A stretch of DNA of 47,865 nucleotides from Clostridia bacterium (GCA_017532155.1 JAFXJP010000037.1:1-47865); one strand, 5' to 3'; positions 8,087 through 18,562 are shown, counted from the stretch's first letter. Translations and numbers: made by a program. The notes: generated from the letters alone by a model not told the origin.

Positions 8087-9370
8087 TTAAAGGAAACCCT
8101 TGTAGTGACGCATAACCAGCTGAGCTTCAACCTGACGGACAGACTCGAGCGCCACGCTGACGGCGATCAGAATGGAAGAAGCCGCGAAGGGGATCTGCAC
8201 ATTCTGCCATACAGACAGCAGGGTGGGCACGGTGGCCAGCACGGCCAGGAAGAGACCGGCGAACAGGGTCAGGCGGTTGGAAGTACGAACGAGGTAATCG
8301 ATCGTATTCTTGCCGGGGCGAATGCCGCGGATGTTGCCGCCCTGACGCTGAATGTTTTCAGCGATCTCACGGGGATTGAAGGTGATGCTGGTGTAGAAGT
8401 AAGCGAAGGCGATGATGAGCACAGCCAGGATGATCATGTACAGCGGAGAAGTCTGGGACATGTTATTGTTCCACCACTGGTAAACGCCACTGTTGGTGCC
8501 AAAGAAGGCAAAGATCGTGCCGGGGAAGCTCAGGAAGGAATAGGCGAAGATCAGAGGCAGCACGCCGACGGAGATAACCTTCATCGGGATGTGCGTGTTC
8601 TGGCCGCCGTACACACGACGGTTCACAACGCGCTTGGCGTACTGAACCGGGATGCGGCGTTCGCCCATGTCCACGAACGTGACCAGCGCGGTGATAACCA
8701 GCGCAGTGATCAGGATCGCCAGGAACTGCCAAATGGTAGCGCCGTAGTTCGTCACACCGATGACGTCGGTGAAGGCGATCAGGATACCATTGAACATGTT
8801 GGAGATAATACCGGCGAAGATCAGCAAGCTGATACCATTGCCGATACCGTTTTTGGTGATGCGCTCACCGATCCACATCGCCAGGGCAGTACCGCCAGCC
8901 ATGATGATACCGATGGTCACATAACCGAAGAAGTTGGAATATTCAGCCTGCAGAACGTTGCCGCTCTGGTTCAGACCGCCGATGATACCGATCGCCTGCA
9001 GAGCAGCCAGACCGATGGTCACATAGCGGGTGATGCGCTGAATCTTCTTCTTGCCTTCCTCGCCGCCTTCCTTCTGGAGACGCTCCAGGGAGGGCAGGGC
9101 GACGGTCAGCAGCTGCATGATAATGCTGGCGTTGATGTAGGGGCTAATACCCATCGCCATCACAGTCATCTGACTGAAAGCACTACCGGTCATCATATTG
9201 ATCAGGCCAAGCATGTCGTAAGTGTTGGCCATTTCAGCGACGACCTCTGCGTTGATACCGGAAACGGGGATCATACCGACCAGGCGGTAAAGCAGCAGCA
9301 TCAGGAAGGTGTAAATCAGCTTCTTGCGCAGCTCCTCGACTTTCCATACGTTACGCAGCGTCTCCAGCAT
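8087..9370 (-). CDS. secY: Preprotein translocase subunit SecY
   Basis: 427 residues with about ten membrane-spanning segments; forms the protein-conducting channel used by SecA (encoded at 26860). Family blocks: MIPVSGINAEVV near the start, the plug and TM2 region with GISPYINASIIMQLL, and ERRIPVQYAKRVV in the cytoplasmic loop. Begins one base after the rplO stop. Complete. Confidence 0.98.
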   Translation of the reverse strand: MLETLRNVWKVEELRKKLIYTFLMLLLYRLVGMIPVSGINAEVVAEMANTYDMLGLINMMTGSAFSQMTVMAMGISPYINASIIMQLLTVALPSLERLQKEGGEEGKKKIQRITRYVTIGLAALQAIGIIGGLNQSGNVLQAEYSNFFGYVTIGIIMAGGTALAMWIGERITKNGIGNGISLLIFAGIISNMFNGILIAFTDVIGVTNYGATIWQFLAILITALVITALVTFVDMGERRIPVQYAKRVVNRRVYGGQNTHIPMKVISVGVLPLIFAYSFLSFPGTIFAFFGTNSGVYQWWNNNMSQTSPLYMIILAVLIIAFAYFYTSITFNPREIAENIQRQGGNIRGIRPGKNTIDYLVRTSNRLTLFAGLFLAVLATVPTLLSVWQNVQIPFAASSILIAVSVALESVRQVEAQLVMRHYKGFL

Positions 9371-9371
9371 G

Positions 9372-9812
9372 TCAGATCACCTCGGCTTTCCCGCCGACCG
9401 CCTCGATCTTTTCTTTCGCGGACTGGGTGTACTTGGTCACCTGAACGTTCAGCTTCTTGGTCAGCTCGCCGCCGCCCAGAACCTTCACGCCGTCCTTCAC
9501 CTGCTTGACCAGGCCGGCTTCAACCAGCAGAGCCTCGGTCACAACAGTGTCATTTTCAAAGATTTCAAGGCTGCCAACGTTGACCGTCTCATAGACCTTA
9601 GCGTAGATATTGGTGAAGCCACGCTTAGGCAGACGACGGGTCAGGGGCATCTGGCCGCCCTCAAAGCCCGGACGGGGGCCGCCGCCAGAGCGCGCACGCG
9701 CGCCCTTGTGGCCCTTGCCGGAGGTCTTACCAAGACCGGATCCTACGCCTCGACCGAGACGCTTCGGAGCAGTCGTAGAGCCGAAAGCCGGCTGCAACTC
9801 GTGCAATTTCAT
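9372..9812 (-). CDS. rplO: Large-subunit ribosomal protein L15 (uL15)
   Basis: 146 residues. Starts [20 protein letters not shown], with the glycine-rich [20 protein letters not shown] segment that penetrates 23S rRNA and the usual [15 protein letters not shown] block. Lies 13 bp after rpmD and one base before secY. TGA stop. Confidence 0.98.
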   Translation of the reverse strand: MKLHELQPAFGSTTAPKRLGRGVGSGLGKTSGKGHKGARARSGGGPRPGFEGGQMPLTRRLPKRGFTNIYAKVYETVNVGSLEIFENDTVVTEALLVEAGLVKQVKDGVKVLGGGELTKKLNVQVTKYTQSAKEKIEAVGGKAEVI

Positions 9813-9825
9813 GAGGTTGGCCTCC

Positions 9826-10008
9826 TTATTCGTTGATTTCTTCTACTTTGACCATGTGCTTGACAGCGAAGATCTGGCCGCGGATGCAGGCGTTATCTTC
9901 CTTCACAACAGTCTGGCCAATCTTGTGCAGACCCAGGGCCTTCACAGTGTCAATGTGACGCTGCAGGGAAGCGATGGGGGACTTGACCAATGTAATCTTC
10001 AGCTTCAT
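9826..10008 (-). CDS. rpmD: Large-subunit ribosomal protein L30 (uL30)
   Basis: 60 residues beginning [18 protein letters not shown], the normal length. The open frame extends 20 codons upstream into rpsE sequence, but that extension is not L30-like; GAGGA precedes the chosen ATG at 10008. Blocks: [15 protein letters not shown] and [13 protein letters not shown]. Confidence 0.97.
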   Translation of the reverse strand: MKLKITLVKSPIASLQRHIDTVKALGLHKIGQTVVKEDNACIRGQIFAVKHMVKVEEINE

Positions 10009-10024
10009 TGTTCTTATCCTCCTC

Positions 10025-10540
10025 TTAGCCCAGAATCTCTTCCACCGTCTTGCCGCGCATCTGCGCAACCATTTCGGCGGAGCGGAGAAGCTTCAGGCCT
10101 TCCAGCGTCGCCTTGACGGTGTTGATCTTATTGTTGGTACCGAAGCTCTTGGTGCGGATATCCTTGATACCAGCCAGCTCCAGCACGGGGCGGGCGGCGC
10201 CACCAGCGATCACGCCAGCACCTTCCTCAGCGGGAAGCAGCACGACCTTGGCAGTGCCAAAGTAGCCCTCGATGGGATGGGGAATGGTGGTGCCGACGAT
10301 CGGCACGTTCACCAGGTGCTTCTTGGCATCCTCGCCGGCCTTGCGGATGGCTTCAGGCACTTCCTTGGCCTTGCCCATGCCGCAGCCAACGCGACCCTTT
10401 TCGTCGCCAACGACCACCAGCGCCACAAAGCGCATGTTGCGGCCGCCCTTAACGGTCTTGGAGACGCGGTTTACGGATACCAGCTTTTCTTTGAATTCGC
10501 TCTGCGGTTCTTCGCGGCGATCACGTTCTCTACGCTGCAT
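10025..10540 (-). CDS. rpsE: Small-subunit ribosomal protein S5 (uS5)
   Basis: 171 residues. S5 helps form the mRNA entry channel and affects decoding accuracy. The start is ATG 10540 ([20 protein letters not shown]), with AGGAGG about ten bases upstream; an upstream in-frame ATG lies inside rplR and is rejected. Double-stranded RNA-binding-like N-terminal domain with [16 protein letters not shown], then [19 protein letters not shown] in the C-terminal domain. Confidence 0.97.
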   Translation of the reverse strand: MQRRERDRREEPQSEFKEKLVSVNRVSKTVKGGRNMRFVALVVVGDEKGRVGCGMGKAKEVPEAIRKAGEDAKKHLVNVPIVGTTIPHPIEGYFGTAKVVLLPAEEGAGVIAGGAARPVLELAGIKDIRTKSFGTNNKINTVKATLEGLKLLRSAEMVAQMRGKTVEEILG

Positions 10541-10559
10541 TGTGTCCGTTGCCTCCTTC

Positions 10560-10928
10560 TTAGAACTCAAGGCCCGCTTCACGGGCGCCGGCAGCCAGGG
10601 CCGCCACGCGACCAGTGTAAACATAGCCGCCGCGGTCGAAGACCACTTTGTTCACGCCCGCCTGCTTGGCGCGCTCGGCGACGAGCTTGCCAACCAGCTT
10701 GGCTTCATCGGACTTGTTCACCTCGTCCAGCTGGCCCTTGAGGGCAGCGTCGAGGGAGGAAGCAGACACCAGGGTGATGCCCTTGGTATCATCGATGATC
10801 TGGGCGTAGATGTACTTATTGCTGCGATACACGCACAGACGCGGCATTTCAGGGGTGCCGCTGATCTTCTTGCGGACGCGGGCGTGGCGAATGACGCGCA
10901 CTTCGTTACGGTCACGCTTCTTGAACAT
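10560..10928 (-). CDS. rplR: Large-subunit ribosomal protein L18 (uL18)
   Basis: 122 residues, binds 5S rRNA with L5. Blocks: [33 protein letters not shown] and the C-terminal [20 protein letters not shown]. In the standard place between rplF and rpsE. Confidence 0.98.
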   Translation of the reverse strand: MFKKRDRNEVRVIRHARVRKKISGTPEMPRLCVYRSNKYIYAQIIDDTKGITLVSASSLDAALKGQLDEVNKSDEAKLVGKLVAERAKQAGVNKVVFDRGGYVYTGRVAALAAGAREAGLEF

Positions 10929-10946
10929 TTGCAGTCACTCCTTTCC

Positions 10947-11486
10947 TTACTTACCGCTCTTGCCTTCCTTGCGGCGGATATGCTCATCTTCGTACTTGAT
11001 GCCCTTGCCCAGGTAGGGTTCAGGCTTACGGATGGCGCGGATATCAGCGGCAAGGTTGCCGACCACCTGCTTGTCGATGCCGCTCACGGTGATCTTGGTC
11101 TGCGTGGGGCAGGAATAGGTGATGCCCTCGGGCGCAGTCAGGATAACGGGATGAGAGAAACCGATGTTGATGGTCAGAACGTTATTTTCCACAGACGCGC
11201 GGTAACCGGTACCAACCATTTCCAGGGTCTTGGAGAAACCTTCGGTTACGCCATGAACCATGTTGGCAACCAGCGCACGGTACAGGCCGTGCATAGCCTT
11301 GTGGGGCTTCGCATCGCTGGGACGGGTGAGAACGAGCTGGCCGTTCTCCTGATTGATGGTGATGATGGGATTCACCTGCTGGGTCAGGGTGCCCTTGGGG
11401 CCCTTCACGGTGACGAGATTGTTCTCATCCACCGTAACCGTCACGCCAGCGGGAACCGCAATCGGAAGCTTACCGATTCGAGACAT
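10947..11486 (-). CDS. rplF: Large-subunit ribosomal protein L6 (uL6)
   Basis: 179 residues, two repeated domains near the factor-binding site. Starts MSRIGKLPIAVPAGVTV and ends with the PEPYLGKGIKYEDEHIRRKE signature, followed by a short GKSGK tail. 27 bp after rpsH. Confidence 0.98.
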   Translation of the reverse strand: MSRIGKLPIAVPAGVTVTVDENNLVTVKGPKGTLTQQVNPIITINQENGQLVLTRPSDAKPHKAMHGLYRALVANMVHGVTEGFSKTLEMVGTGYRASVENNVLTINIGFSHPVILTAPEGITYSCPTQTKITVSGIDKQVVGNLAADIRAIRKPEPYLGKGIKYEDEHIRRKEGKSGK

Positions 11487-11513
11487 TTTAATTACCTCCT
11501 AAGCGTGATACAG

Positions 11514-11915
11514 TTACCAGATGTAGCAGAGCACTTCGCCGCCAAGGTTTTCCTTGCGGGCAACGCGGTCGGTCATCAGGCCCTTAGAGGTGCTGATGAT
11601 GGCCACGCCCAGGCCGCCCAGAACCTTGGGCAGCTCTTCGCAGCGCGCATACACGCGCAGGCCGGGCTTGGAAATGCGCTTGAGGCCGGTGATAACCGGG
11701 GTGGACTTGCCGTTCATGTACTTGAGGGTCACCTTCAGGGTGCCCTGCAGACCGTCATCCACCACGTCGTAGCTCTTGATGTAGCCTTCGTCCAGCAGAA
11801 TCTTGGCAATCGCCTTCTTGGTGTTGCTGGCGGGCATCGTCACGGCGTCGTGACGCGCAACCTGCGCGTTGCGGATACGGGTAAGCATATCGGCAATGGG
11901 ATCATTAATGACCAT
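11514..11915 (-). CDS. rpsH: Small-subunit ribosomal protein S8 (uS8)
   Basis: 133 residues, central domain of 16S rRNA assembly. Starts [17 protein letters not shown] and ends GGEVLCYIW, with [13 protein letters not shown] before it. In some bacteria S8 represses the spc operon; no S8-like target was looked for in enough detail here to claim one. Confidence 0.98.
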   Translation of the reverse strand: MVINDPIADMLTRIRNAQVARHDAVTMPASNTKKAIAKILLDEGYIKSYDVVDDGLQGTLKVTLKYMNGKSTPVITGLKRISKPGLRVYARCEELPKVLGGLGVAIISTSKGLMTDRVARKENLGGEVLCYIW

Positions 11916-11930
11916 GTTGTAACCTCCTTC

Positions 11931-12116
11931 TTACCAGCTCGCCTTGCGGACGCCGGGGATCTGGCCCTTGTAGGCCAATTCGCGGAAGCAGATACGGCAG
12001 ATGCCGTAACGGCGCAGTACGCTGTGCGGACGGCCGCACAGACGGCAGCGGGTGTAAGCGCGGGTGGAGAACTTAGGCTCACGCTGCTGCTTGAGTTTCA
12101 TGCTAGTCTTTGCCAT
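11931..12116 (-). CDS. rpsN: Small-subunit ribosomal protein S14, zinc type (uS14)
   Basis: 61 residues, the short zinc form. Cysteines in CRLCG and CRICF (about residues 24, 27, 40, 43) bind the metal. The N-terminus [16 protein letters not shown] and the end GVRKASW are typical. Confidence 0.97.
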   Translation of the reverse strand: MAKTSMKLKQQREPKFSTRAYTRCRLCGRPHSVLRRYGICRICFRELAYKGQIPGVRKASW

Positions 12117-12134
12117 TTCAGTGCTCCTCCTTGC

Positions 12135-12677
12135 TTAATGTTCGAACGGCATGCCGAGCAGACGAAGCAGTTCCTTGGCTTCCTCGTCAGTCTGGGCAGT
12201 CGTTACAAAGATCATTTCCATGCCGCGGATCTTCTCAACCTTATCGTACTCGATTTCGGGGAAGAGCAGCTGTTCACGGATACCCAGGGCATAGTTGCCG
12301 CGGCCGTCGAAGGCCTTGGCGCTCACGCCGCGGAAGTCGCGAACACGGGGCAGGGCAACGTTGATCAGCTTATCCATGAACTGTTCCATGCGCTCGCCAC
12401 GCAGGGTGACCTTGGCGCCGACGTTCTGGCCTTCGCGGAGCTTGAAGTTCGCGATGGACTTCTTGGCCTGAGTTACCTGGGGCTTCTGACCGGCGATCTG
12501 AGTGAGCTCAGCGACAGCAACTTCCAGCGCCTTAGCGTTGTCCTTGCAATCGCCCAGACCCATGTTGATCACGATCTTTTCCAGGCGGGGGATCTGCATT
12601 ACGTTCTTGTAGCCGAACTTCTGCTGAAGAGCAGGAACGGCTTCGGTCAGGTATTTTTCCTTAATACGGGTAGCCAT
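12135..12677 (-). CDS. rplE: Large-subunit ribosomal protein L5 (uL5)
   Basis: 180 residues, binds 5S rRNA and contacts P-site tRNA. Blocks: [41 protein letters not shown] and the terminal [17 protein letters not shown]. Starts MATRIKEKY, 15 bp after rplX. Confidence 0.98.
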   Translation of the reverse strand: MATRIKEKYLTEAVPALQQKFGYKNVMQIPRLEKIVINMGLGDCKDNAKALEVAVAELTQIAGQKPQVTQAKKSIANFKLREGQNVGAKVTLRGERMEQFMDKLINVALPRVRDFRGVSAKAFDGRGNYALGIREQLLFPEIEYDKVEKIRGMEMIFVTTAQTDEEAKELLRLLGMPFEH

Positions 12678-12692
12678 TACCGTTTCCTCCTA

Positions 12693-13010
12693 TCAGTCGA
12701 TCTGTTCGTGGCACTTCTTGCAGATGCGGGTCTTGGTGCCGTCAGCGTTTACCTTCCAGCCATAGCGGGCGGGCTTGCCGCACTTCTGGCAAACGAGCAT
12801 AACGTTGCTGGCATCGATGGCAGCTTCCTTGTGGATGATGCCGCCGGGCATACCCTGTCCACGGGGCTTCTGGTGCTTGGTGACCAGGTTCACGCCTTCA
12901 ACGATGACCTTACCGGTCTTGGGGAAAGCAACGGTGACAACACCCTTCTTGCCCTTGTCCTTGCCGGCGATGACGATGACCTGATCCTTGGCTTTAACAT
13001 GCAGCTTCAT
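12693..13010 (-). CDS. rplX: Large-subunit ribosomal protein L24 (uL24) with C-terminal zinc ribbon
   Basis: 105 residues, early assembly protein near the exit tunnel. The KOW segment is seen in [19 protein letters not shown]. The C-terminal third carries CQKC and CKKC about 22 residues apart, a zinc-ribbon arrangement found in only part of the family. TGA stop. Confidence 0.97.
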   Translation of the reverse strand: MKLHVKAKDQVIVIAGKDKGKKGVVTVAFPKTGKVIVEGVNLVTKHQKPRGQGMPGGIIHKEAAIDASNVMLVCQKCGKPARYGWKVNADGTKTRICKKCHEQID

Positions 13011-13028
13011 AATCTTGTCATCCTCCTA

Positions 13029-13400
13029 TTACAGCACTTCGGGAGCGAGGGACACGATCTTCATGAAGTCTTTGTCTTCACGGAGTTCGCGGGCCACAGG
13101 TCCAAAGATGCGGGTGCCGCGGGGCAGTTTGGCGTCGTTGATGATAACGGCGGCGTTATCGTCGAAACGGATGTAGGAACCATCCACACGACGAATGGGC
13201 TTGTGCTGACGCACGATCACGGCCTTAACCACGTCGCCCTTCTTGACGGTACCACCGGGGGTGGCGGTCTTTACGCTGGCAACGATGATGTCGCCGATAG
13301 ACCCGTCACGACGGAAAGAACCGCCCAGCACGCGGATGCACATGATCTCTTTGGCGCCGGAGTTGTCGGCTACCTTAAGTCGCGTTTGCGGCTGAATCAT
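13029..13400 (-). CDS. rplN: Large-subunit ribosomal protein L14 (uL14)
   Basis: 123 residues beginning [20 protein letters not shown], with [12 protein letters not shown] and [13 protein letters not shown] later. Start ATG 13400 is preceded by AAGGAGG; the frame continues 17 codons upstream without family similarity. The 83-bp gap before it shows no clear promoter or gene. Confidence 0.97.
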   Translation of the reverse strand: MIQPQTRLKVADNSGAKEIMCIRVLGGSFRRDGSIGDIIVASVKTATPGGTVKKGDVVKAVIVRQHKPIRRVDGSYIRFDDNAAVIINDAKLPRGTRIFGPVARELREDKDFMKIVSLAPEVL

Positions 13401-13483
13401 ACGGGATTTCCTCCTTATATACTTTCCGCTCCATGCAGCTCTTTGGCCCATGGGCGGTCGAATGCGTTCAAAGGCGCAAACGC

Positions 13484-13744
13484 TTACTTCGCCTTCTCGA
13501 CGATTTCAACCACGCGCCAGCGCTTTTCGCGGCTCAGCGGGCGGGTCTCCATCACGCGGACGGTATCGCCGATACCGCAGGCATTCTCTTCGTCATGGGC
13601 CTTCAGCTTGGTGGTCTGGTTCATGATCTTGCCATACAGGGGATGACGAACGCGGGTCTTGATGGAAACGACAACAGTCTTGTCCATCTTATCGCTAACG
13701 ACCACGCCAATGCGGGTCTTGCGGAGTCCTCTCTGTTCAGACAT
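13484..13744 (-). CDS. rpsQ: Small-subunit ribosomal protein S17 (uS17)
   Basis: 86 residues, OB fold. Starts [40 protein letters not shown] and the terminal [10 protein letters not shown] are diagnostic. Confidence 0.97.
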   Translation of the reverse strand: MSEQRGLRKTRIGVVVSDKMDKTVVVSIKTRVRHPLYGKIMNQTTKLKAHDEENACGIGDTVRVMETRPLSREKRWRVVEIVEKAK

Positions 13745-13768
13745 TGAATTGCCTCCTTTCTCGGCTCT

Positions 13769-13960
13769 TTACGCCTTGGTCTTGGCAGTCAGGGCGGTCA
13801 TGGCGCGAGCAATGTCACGCTTGACGGCAGTGATCTGCATTACGTTGTCGAGCTGGCCGGTGGCGAGACGGAAACGAAGGTTGAACAGTTCTTCTTTCAG
13901 CTCGGCGATCTTCTTTTCCAGCTGTTCGGTCGTCATGGCTGCGAATTCAGAAGCCTTCAT
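13769..13960 (-). CDS. rpmC: Large-subunit ribosomal protein L29 (uL29)
   Basis: 63 residues, two helices near the exit tunnel where SRP and trigger factor dock. Blocks: EKKIAELKEELFNLRFRLAT and QITAVKRDIARAMTAL. Its start overlaps the rplP stop by one base (TAATG). Confidence 0.97.
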   Translation of the reverse strand: MKASEFAAMTTEQLEKKIAELKEELFNLRFRLATGQLDNVMQITAVKRDIARAMTALTAKTKA

Positions 13961-14391
13961 TAGTTCTCACCGCCCTTTCCATAGTTTTCCTTGGTAACGA
14001 ATTTGCACTTGAGGGGCAGCTTGTGGCTGGCCAGGCGCAGGGCCTCACGGGCATCCGCTTCGGCAACGCCCTTTACCTCAAACAGCACGCGGCCGGGCTT
14101 AACGACGGCCACCCAGTACTCGGGAGAACCCTTACCGGAACCCATGCGGGTTTCAGCGGGCTTCTCGGTGACGGGCTTATCGGGGAAGATCTTGATCCAA
14201 ACCTGACCGCCACGCTTGGTGTAGCGGGTCAGGGCAATACGGGCAGCTTCGATCTGCTGGCTGGTAACCCAGCAGGGCTCCATAGCCATCAGGCCGTAAT
14301 CGCCGTAAGCTACGAAGTTACCGCGATGGGCGGTACCCTTCATGCGGCCGCGGAATACGCGACGACGCTTCACTCTCTTAGGCATCAACAT
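13960..14391 (-). CDS. rplP: Large-subunit ribosomal protein L16 (uL16)
   Basis: 143 residues beginning [19 protein letters not shown]. Located near the A-site tRNA elbow. [16 protein letters not shown] and [20 protein letters not shown] are family blocks. Three bases after rpsC and overlapping rpmC by one. Confidence 0.98.
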   Translation of the reverse strand: MLMPKRVKRRRVFRGRMKGTAHRGNFVAYGDYGLMAMEPCWVTSQQIEAARIALTRYTKRGGQVWIKIFPDKPVTEKPAETRMGSGKGSPEYWVAVVKPGRVLFEVKGVAEADAREALRLASHKLPLKCKFVTKENYGKGGEN

Positions 14392-14394
14392 GGT

Positions 14395-15078
14395 TTACTT
14401 GCCTCCTTCGATGCGCTGCGCAGGCTTTTTGGCCTGGGGCAGGACCTGACCCTTGTAGATCCACACCTTGATACCCAGGCGGCCATAGGTGGTCTTGGCT
14501 TCGGCAAAGCCGTAGTCAATGTTGGCGCGCAGGGTCTGCAGCGGGATGGAGCCTTCATGGTAGTGCTCGGTGCGGGCGATATCGGCGCCGTTCAGACGGC
14601 CGGAAACGCTCACCTTGATACCCTTGGCAGCTTCGCCGCCCTTCATGGGGCGCATAGCGCGCTGAATGCTCTGCTTCATCGCGCGGCGGAAAGCAATGCG
14701 CTTTTCCAGCTGCTGGGCAATGTTCTCGGCAACCAGCTGAGCATCGGTGTCAGGAGACTTGATCTCCATGACGTTGATGTTGCAGGGATGGCCCAGGAAC
14801 TTTTCGACTTCAGCCTTCAGCTCCTCGATGCCCTTGCCGCCGCGGCCGATGATCATGCCGGGCTTGCCGGTGAAGATGTTCACGGTCATGCGGGCGTCAT
14901 TGCGCTCGATGTCGATGCGGCTGATGCCGGTGGAATAGAACTTGTTCTTAAGCATTTCGCGCAGCTTGTAGTCCTCAACGAGGTGGTTCGCGAAATCCTT
15001 CTTCTCGGCGAACCAACGCGTGCTCCAATCGAAGATCACGCCTACGCGCGCGCCATGCGGATTAACTTTCTGACCCAT
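14395..15078 (-). CDS. rpsC: Small-subunit ribosomal protein S3 (uS3)
   Basis: 227 residues. Starts [16 protein letters not shown] type II KH domain carries [10 protein letters not shown] at residues 74-83; the C-terminal domain includes [21 protein letters not shown]3 forms part of the mRNA entry helicase site. Confidence 0.98.
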   Translation of the reverse strand: MGQKVNPHGARVGVIFDWSTRWFAEKKDFANHLVEDYKLREMLKNKFYSTGISRIDIERNDARMTVNIFTGKPGMIIGRGGKGIEELKAEVEKFLGHPCNINVMEIKSPDTDAQLVAENIAQQLEKRIAFRRAMKQSIQRAMRPMKGGEAAKGIKVSVSGRLNGADIARTEHYHEGSIPLQTLRANIDYGFAEAKTTYGRLGIKVWIYKGQVLPQAKKPAQRIEGGK

Positions 15079-15096
15079 TCGGAAACCTCCCTCTCC

Positions 15097-15483
15097 TTAC
15101 TTCTTCGCGTCAAGGATCACGCTGATGTGGCTGGTACGGCGCAGCATCGGGGAAGCCGAGCCGCGGCTACGGGCAACGTAGCGCTTCAGCACGGGGCCGG
15201 GGTTGGCGTACACTTCAGCAACGTACAGGGTGCTGCGATCCATTTCCTGGTTGTTTACGGCGTTGGCGATAGCGCTGGAAAGCAGCTTGTAAACAACGGG
15301 CGAAGCAGCCTTGGGGGTGTACTGCAGGATCGCCAGAGCTTCATCCGCATTCTTGCCGCGGATCAGGTCGATGACGATCTTGACTTTACGGGGAGAGATG
15401 CGGACGTACTTGACGTGCGCCTGCGGGCGCTTATCGCGGCTTTCAGCGCGCTTTACGCCCTTTTCACGGGTATTGGTAGCCAT
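15097..15483 (-). CDS. rplV: Large-subunit ribosomal protein L22 (uL22)
   Basis: 128 residues. The beta hairpin lines the exit tunnel. VRISPRKVKIVIDLIRGKNA, the YVAEVYANPGPVLKRY block and PMLRRTSHISVIL are typical. A basic N-terminal extension of about 20 residues precedes the core. Confidence 0.98.
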   Translation of the reverse strand: MATNTREKGVKRAESRDKRPQAHVKYVRISPRKVKIVIDLIRGKNADEALAILQYTPKAASPVVYKLLSSAIANAVNNQEMDRSTLYVAEVYANPGPVLKRYVARSRGSASPMLRRTSHISVILDAKK

Positions 15484-15501
15484 GCTCTTTCTCTCCTTCC
15501 G

Positions 15502-15777
15502 TTATCTCTTGGTGGTCTTCTCACCGGCGTGACCACGGAAGGTACGGGTGGGGGCGAATTCGCCCAGCTTGTGACCTACCATGTCCTCGGTGACATATAC
15601 CGGCACGTGCTTGCGGCCGTCGTGCACGGCGATGGTGTGACCTACGAAATCAGGAAAAATCGTGGAGGAACGGGACCAGGTCTTCAGGACGACCTTCTTG
15701 CCGGTCTTGTTCATTTCCTCAACGCGCTTGAGCAGCGCTTCCTGGATATAGGGGCCTTTCTTGACGGAACGGCTCAT
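15502..15777 (-). CDS. rpsS: Small-subunit ribosomal protein S19 (uS19)
   Basis: 91 residues in the head of the small subunit. [38 protein letters not shown] and the [11 protein letters not shown] end are diagnostic. Confidence 0.98.
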   Translation of the reverse strand: MSRSVKKGPYIQEALLKRVEEMNKTGKKVVLKTWSRSSTIFPDFVGHTIAVHDGRKHVPVYVTEDMVGHKLGEFAPTRTFRGHAGEKTTKR

Positions 15778-15806
15778 GTTTCAGATTGCCTCCTCTCGAA
15801 TCGCTC

Positions 15807-16640
15807 TTACTTCTTGCCCGCGCGCTTGACGATCAGGCGGTTGGAATACTTCTTGTGCTTGCGGGTCTTGAGGCCCAGAGCGGGCTTGCCCCACGGGGTC
15901 ACAGGAGCAGGCATACCAACGGGGCTCTTGCCCTCGCCGCCGCCGTGCGGGTGATCGCAGGGGTTCATGACGACGCCGCGGACGGTGGGACGCACGCCCA
16001 TGTGACGGACGCGGCCGGCCTTGCCCAGACGCACGTTTTCGTGATCGGTGTTACCCACAGTACCGATGGTGGCGTAGGCGTTCATGGGAACCATGCGCAC
16101 TTCGCCGGAGGGCAGGCGGACCTGAGCATAGGCGCCTTCCTTGGCCATCAGCTGAGCATAGGCGCCAGCGGAGCGGACCATCTGGCCGCCGCGGCCGGGC
16201 TTGATCTCAACGTTGTGGATCAGAGTACCAACGGGGATGGAGCTGATGGGCAGCGCGTTGCCGGGCTTGATGTCAGCGTTTTCGCTGGCCAGCACGGTGT
16301 CGCCAACCTTCAGGCCCAGAGGCGCCAGGATGTAGCGCTTCTCGCCGTCGGCGTAGAACAGCAGCGCGATGAACGCGGAGCGGTTGGGATCGTATTCAAT
16401 GGCGGCAACCTTGGCAGGAATGTCATGCTTGTCGCGCTTGAAATCGATGATGCGGTACTTGACCTTGTTGCCGCCGCCCTGATGACGGACGGTGATCTTG
16501 CCCTGCTTGTTGCGGCCGGCGTTCTTCTGGAGATACTCGGTCAGGCTCTTTTCAGGAGTCTTCTTGGTGATCTCTTCAAAGGTGAGCACGGACATGAAGC
16601 GGCGGGCGGACGAAGTCGGCTTATAAACACGAATTGCCAT
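15807..16640 (-). CDS. rplB: Large-subunit ribosomal protein L2 (uL2)
   Basis: 277 residues, essential for the peptidyl transferase centre and subunit joining. [15 protein letters not shown] at the start, [18 protein letters not shown], and the C-terminal [20 protein letters not shown] containing the functionally important histidine region. Complete and normal. Confidence 0.98.
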   Translation of the reverse strand: MAIRVYKPTSSARRFMSVLTFEEITKKTPEKSLTEYLQKNAGRNKQGKITVRHQGGGNKVKYRIIDFKRDKHDIPAKVAAIEYDPNRSAFIALLFYADGEKRYILAPLGLKVGDTVLASENADIKPGNALPISSIPVGTLIHNVEIKPGRGGQMVRSAGAYAQLMAKEGAYAQVRLPSGEVRMVPMNAYATIGTVGNTDHENVRLGKAGRVRHMGVRPTVRGVVMNPCDHPHGGGEGKSPVGMPAPVTPWGKPALGLKTRKHKKYSNRLIVKRAGKK

Positions 16641-16655
16641 TTTACTCTTCCTCCC

Positions 16656-16952
16656 TTAGGCCATGCCTTCGAAGAACGCAATGGGCTTCGAATCCTCGGC
16701 CAGTTTCACATAGGCTTTCTTAACTTCGGCAGTGCGGCCCTGGGTGCGGCCCTGACGCTTCATCTTACCGATGGTGCGAACAGTGTTGACCTTTTCGACC
16801 TTGATGCCTTCAAACACGGCTTCCAGAGCCTGCTTGATTTCGGTCTTGTTGGCGGAGATAGCCACCTCGAAGACGTAGCGCTTTTCCTCGATGCCGTCGT
16901 AACCCTTTTCGGTCAGGACGGGGCGCAGGATGACGTCATGGGGATTCTTCAT
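16656..16952 (-). CDS. rplW: Large-subunit ribosomal protein L23 (uL23)
   Basis: 98 residues at the exit tunnel, docking site for trigger factor and SRP. Blocks VILRPVLTEKGY, VFEVAISANKTEIKQALEA and KVNTVRTIGKMKRQGR. The ATG overlaps the rplD stop by one base. Confidence 0.98.
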   Translation of the reverse strand: MKNPHDVILRPVLTEKGYDGIEEKRYVFEVAISANKTEIKQALEAVFEGIKVEKVNTVRTIGKMKRQGRTQGRTAEVKKAYVKLAEDSKPIAFFEGMA

Positions 16953-17575
16953 TACGCATACACCTCCTGGATGTTCTCCATCGCAGCACGGGTCACAACC
17001 AGCTTGCCAGCGCGCAGGATGTCATACACGTTCAGGGTGTTGACGTAGCAGTCATCCAGGTTGGCCAGGTTCTGCGTGGCGCGCAGGATGGATTCATCGC
17101 GGCCTTCCAGAACCAGCAGCGCACGCTTTTCGACGCCCAGGTCCTTGAGCATCTTGGCAGCGTACTTGGTCTTGACTTCTTCAAACTTGATCTGATCAAC
17201 GACCACGATCTCGCCGGCGTTGAACTTTTCAGTCAGCGCGCTCTTGAGAGCCAGGCGGCGAACCTTCTTGGGAACGTTGATAACGTAGTCGCGGGGCTGG
17301 GGCGCGAACACCACGCCGCCGTGCGCGAACTGGGGAGCACGGTTGCCATGGTGGCGAGCATTACCGGTGCCCTTCTGGCGATAGATCTTACGGCCGCCGC
17401 CGCGAACCATGCCGCGCGTGAGCGCGCTCTGCGTGCCCTGACGCTTGTTGGCAAGGATGGAGCGGACGACCAGATGCATGGCGGCAACGTTCGGCTCGAT
17501 AGCGAAGATGGCGTCGTTCAGTTCCATTTCGCCGACCTTAGCGCCCTGCATGTTCAGCACTTGAATACTGGGCAT
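16952..17575 (-). CDS. rplD: Large-subunit ribosomal protein L4 (uL4)
   Basis: 207 residues. The extended loop that lines the tunnel contains GGGRKIYRQKGTGNARHG-like sequence (GGGRKIYRQKGTGNARHHG). In E. coli L4 represses its own operon through the S10 leader and RNA polymerase; whether it does so here through the leader at 18563-18803 is unknown. Confidence 0.98.
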   Translation of the reverse strand: MPSIQVLNMQGAKVGEMELNDAIFAIEPNVAAMHLVVRSILANKRQGTQSALTRGMVRGGGRKIYRQKGTGNARHHGNRAPQFAHGGVVFAPQPRDYVINVPKKVRRLALKSALTEKFNAGEIVVVDQIKFEEVKTKYAAKMLKDLGVEKRALLVLEGRDESILRATQNLANLDDCYVNTLNVYDILRAGKLVVTRAAMENIQEVYA

Positions 17576-17593
17576 AATCGTTGTTCCTCCTTA

Positions 17594-18235
17594 TCAGGCT
17601 TTCACGGAATTGCGCACGAGGAGCAATCCGCCGTTGGGGCCGGGCACAGCGCCGCGGACCATCAGCAGGTCGCGCTCAGCGTCCACCTTGACAACCGTCA
17701 GGTTCTGGACGGTGGTGCGATCCACGCCGTAATGACCGGACATGTGCTTGTTCTTGAACACGCGGGAAGGATCGGAGTTAGCACTCAGAGAACCGACGCC
17801 GCGGTGATACTTGGAACCGTGAGCCTTGGGGCCGATGTGCTGGTTCCAGCGCTGGATGGCACCGGTGAAACCGTGACCCTTGCTGGTGCCGGTGACGTCG
17901 ATCTTATCGCCTTCGGCGAAAACATCAACCTTCACAACCTGGCCCACTTCGTAGGAAGCGGCATCTTCCAGGCGGAACTCGCGCAGGTGACGGCAGGGAG
18001 CAACGTCAGCCTTCTTGAAATGGCCCATTTCGGGCTTGTTGACCAGCTTCTCGGCGCGCTTTTCGGCGTAGGTGTCAAAGCCGAACTGCACAGCCTCGTA
18101 GCCGTCCTTTTCGTTGGTCTTCTTCTGAACTACGGTGCAGGGACCCGCCTGAATGACAGTGACGGGAACCAGGCTTCCGTCGGGCATGAAAATCTGGGTC
18201 ATGCCGAGCTTTTTGCCCATGATCGCTTTCTTCAT
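17594..18235 (-). CDS. rplC: Large-subunit ribosomal protein L3 (uL3)
   Basis: 213 residues. [20 protein letters not shown] at the start, then [18 protein letters not shown] and the [18 protein letters not shown] loop that reaches the peptidyl transferase centre. TGA stop. 18 bp after rpsJ. Confidence 0.98.
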   Translation of the reverse strand: MKKAIMGKKLGMTQIFMPDGSLVPVTVIQAGPCTVVQKKTNEKDGYEAVQFGFDTYAEKRAEKLVNKPEMGHFKKADVAPCRHLREFRLEDAASYEVGQVVKVDVFAEGDKIDVTGTSKGHGFTGAIQRWNQHIGPKAHGSKYHRGVGSLSANSDPSRVFKNKHMSGHYGVDRTTVQNLTVVKVDAERDLLMVRGAVPGPNGGLLLVRNSVKA

Positions 18236-18253
18236 GATGTTTTCCCTCCTGCC

Positions 18254-18562
18254 TTACAGCTTGATTTCGATTTCGACGCCGGCGGGAAGATCCAGCTTCA
18301 TCATGGCGTCCACGGTGCGCTGAGTGGGGTTGTGGATGTCGATCAGGCGCTTGTGCGTACGGCGCTCGAACTGCTCGCGGCTGTCCTTATACTTGTGGGG
18401 AGAGCGCAGAATGGTGACGATTTCCTTCTCCGTGGGGAGCGGAATGGGGCCCGATACCTGGGCGCCCGTGCGCTTGGCGGTTTCCACAATGCGCTCGGCG
18501 CTGCGATCGATCAGGTTGTGCTCATACGCCTTGAGCTTGATGCGGATTTTCTGGTTGGCCAT
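18254..18562 (-). CDS. rpsJ: Small-subunit ribosomal protein S10 (uS10, NusE)
   Basis: 102 residues beginning [20 protein letters not shown]. Besides its ribosomal role S10 binds NusB and NusG in antitermination and coupling. The start at 18562 has AGGAGG about seven bases upstream; the frame is open for another 120 codons but these translate the structured leader and have no family match. [20 protein letters not shown] and the [16 protein letters not shown] block confirm it. First gene of the supercluster. Confidence 0.98.
   Translation of the reverse strand: MANQKIRIKLKAYEHNLIDRSAERIVETAKRTGAQVSGPIPLPTEKEIVTILRSPHKYKDSREQFERRTHKRLIDIHNPTQRTVDAMMKLDLPAGVEIEIKL

Noticed and set aside
10272-13646. 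A very long open frame (about 1120 codons) on the plus strand across rplF-rplE
   Set aside because: It is antisense to a continuous run of certain ribosomal genes and reflects their codon bias; no family similarity.
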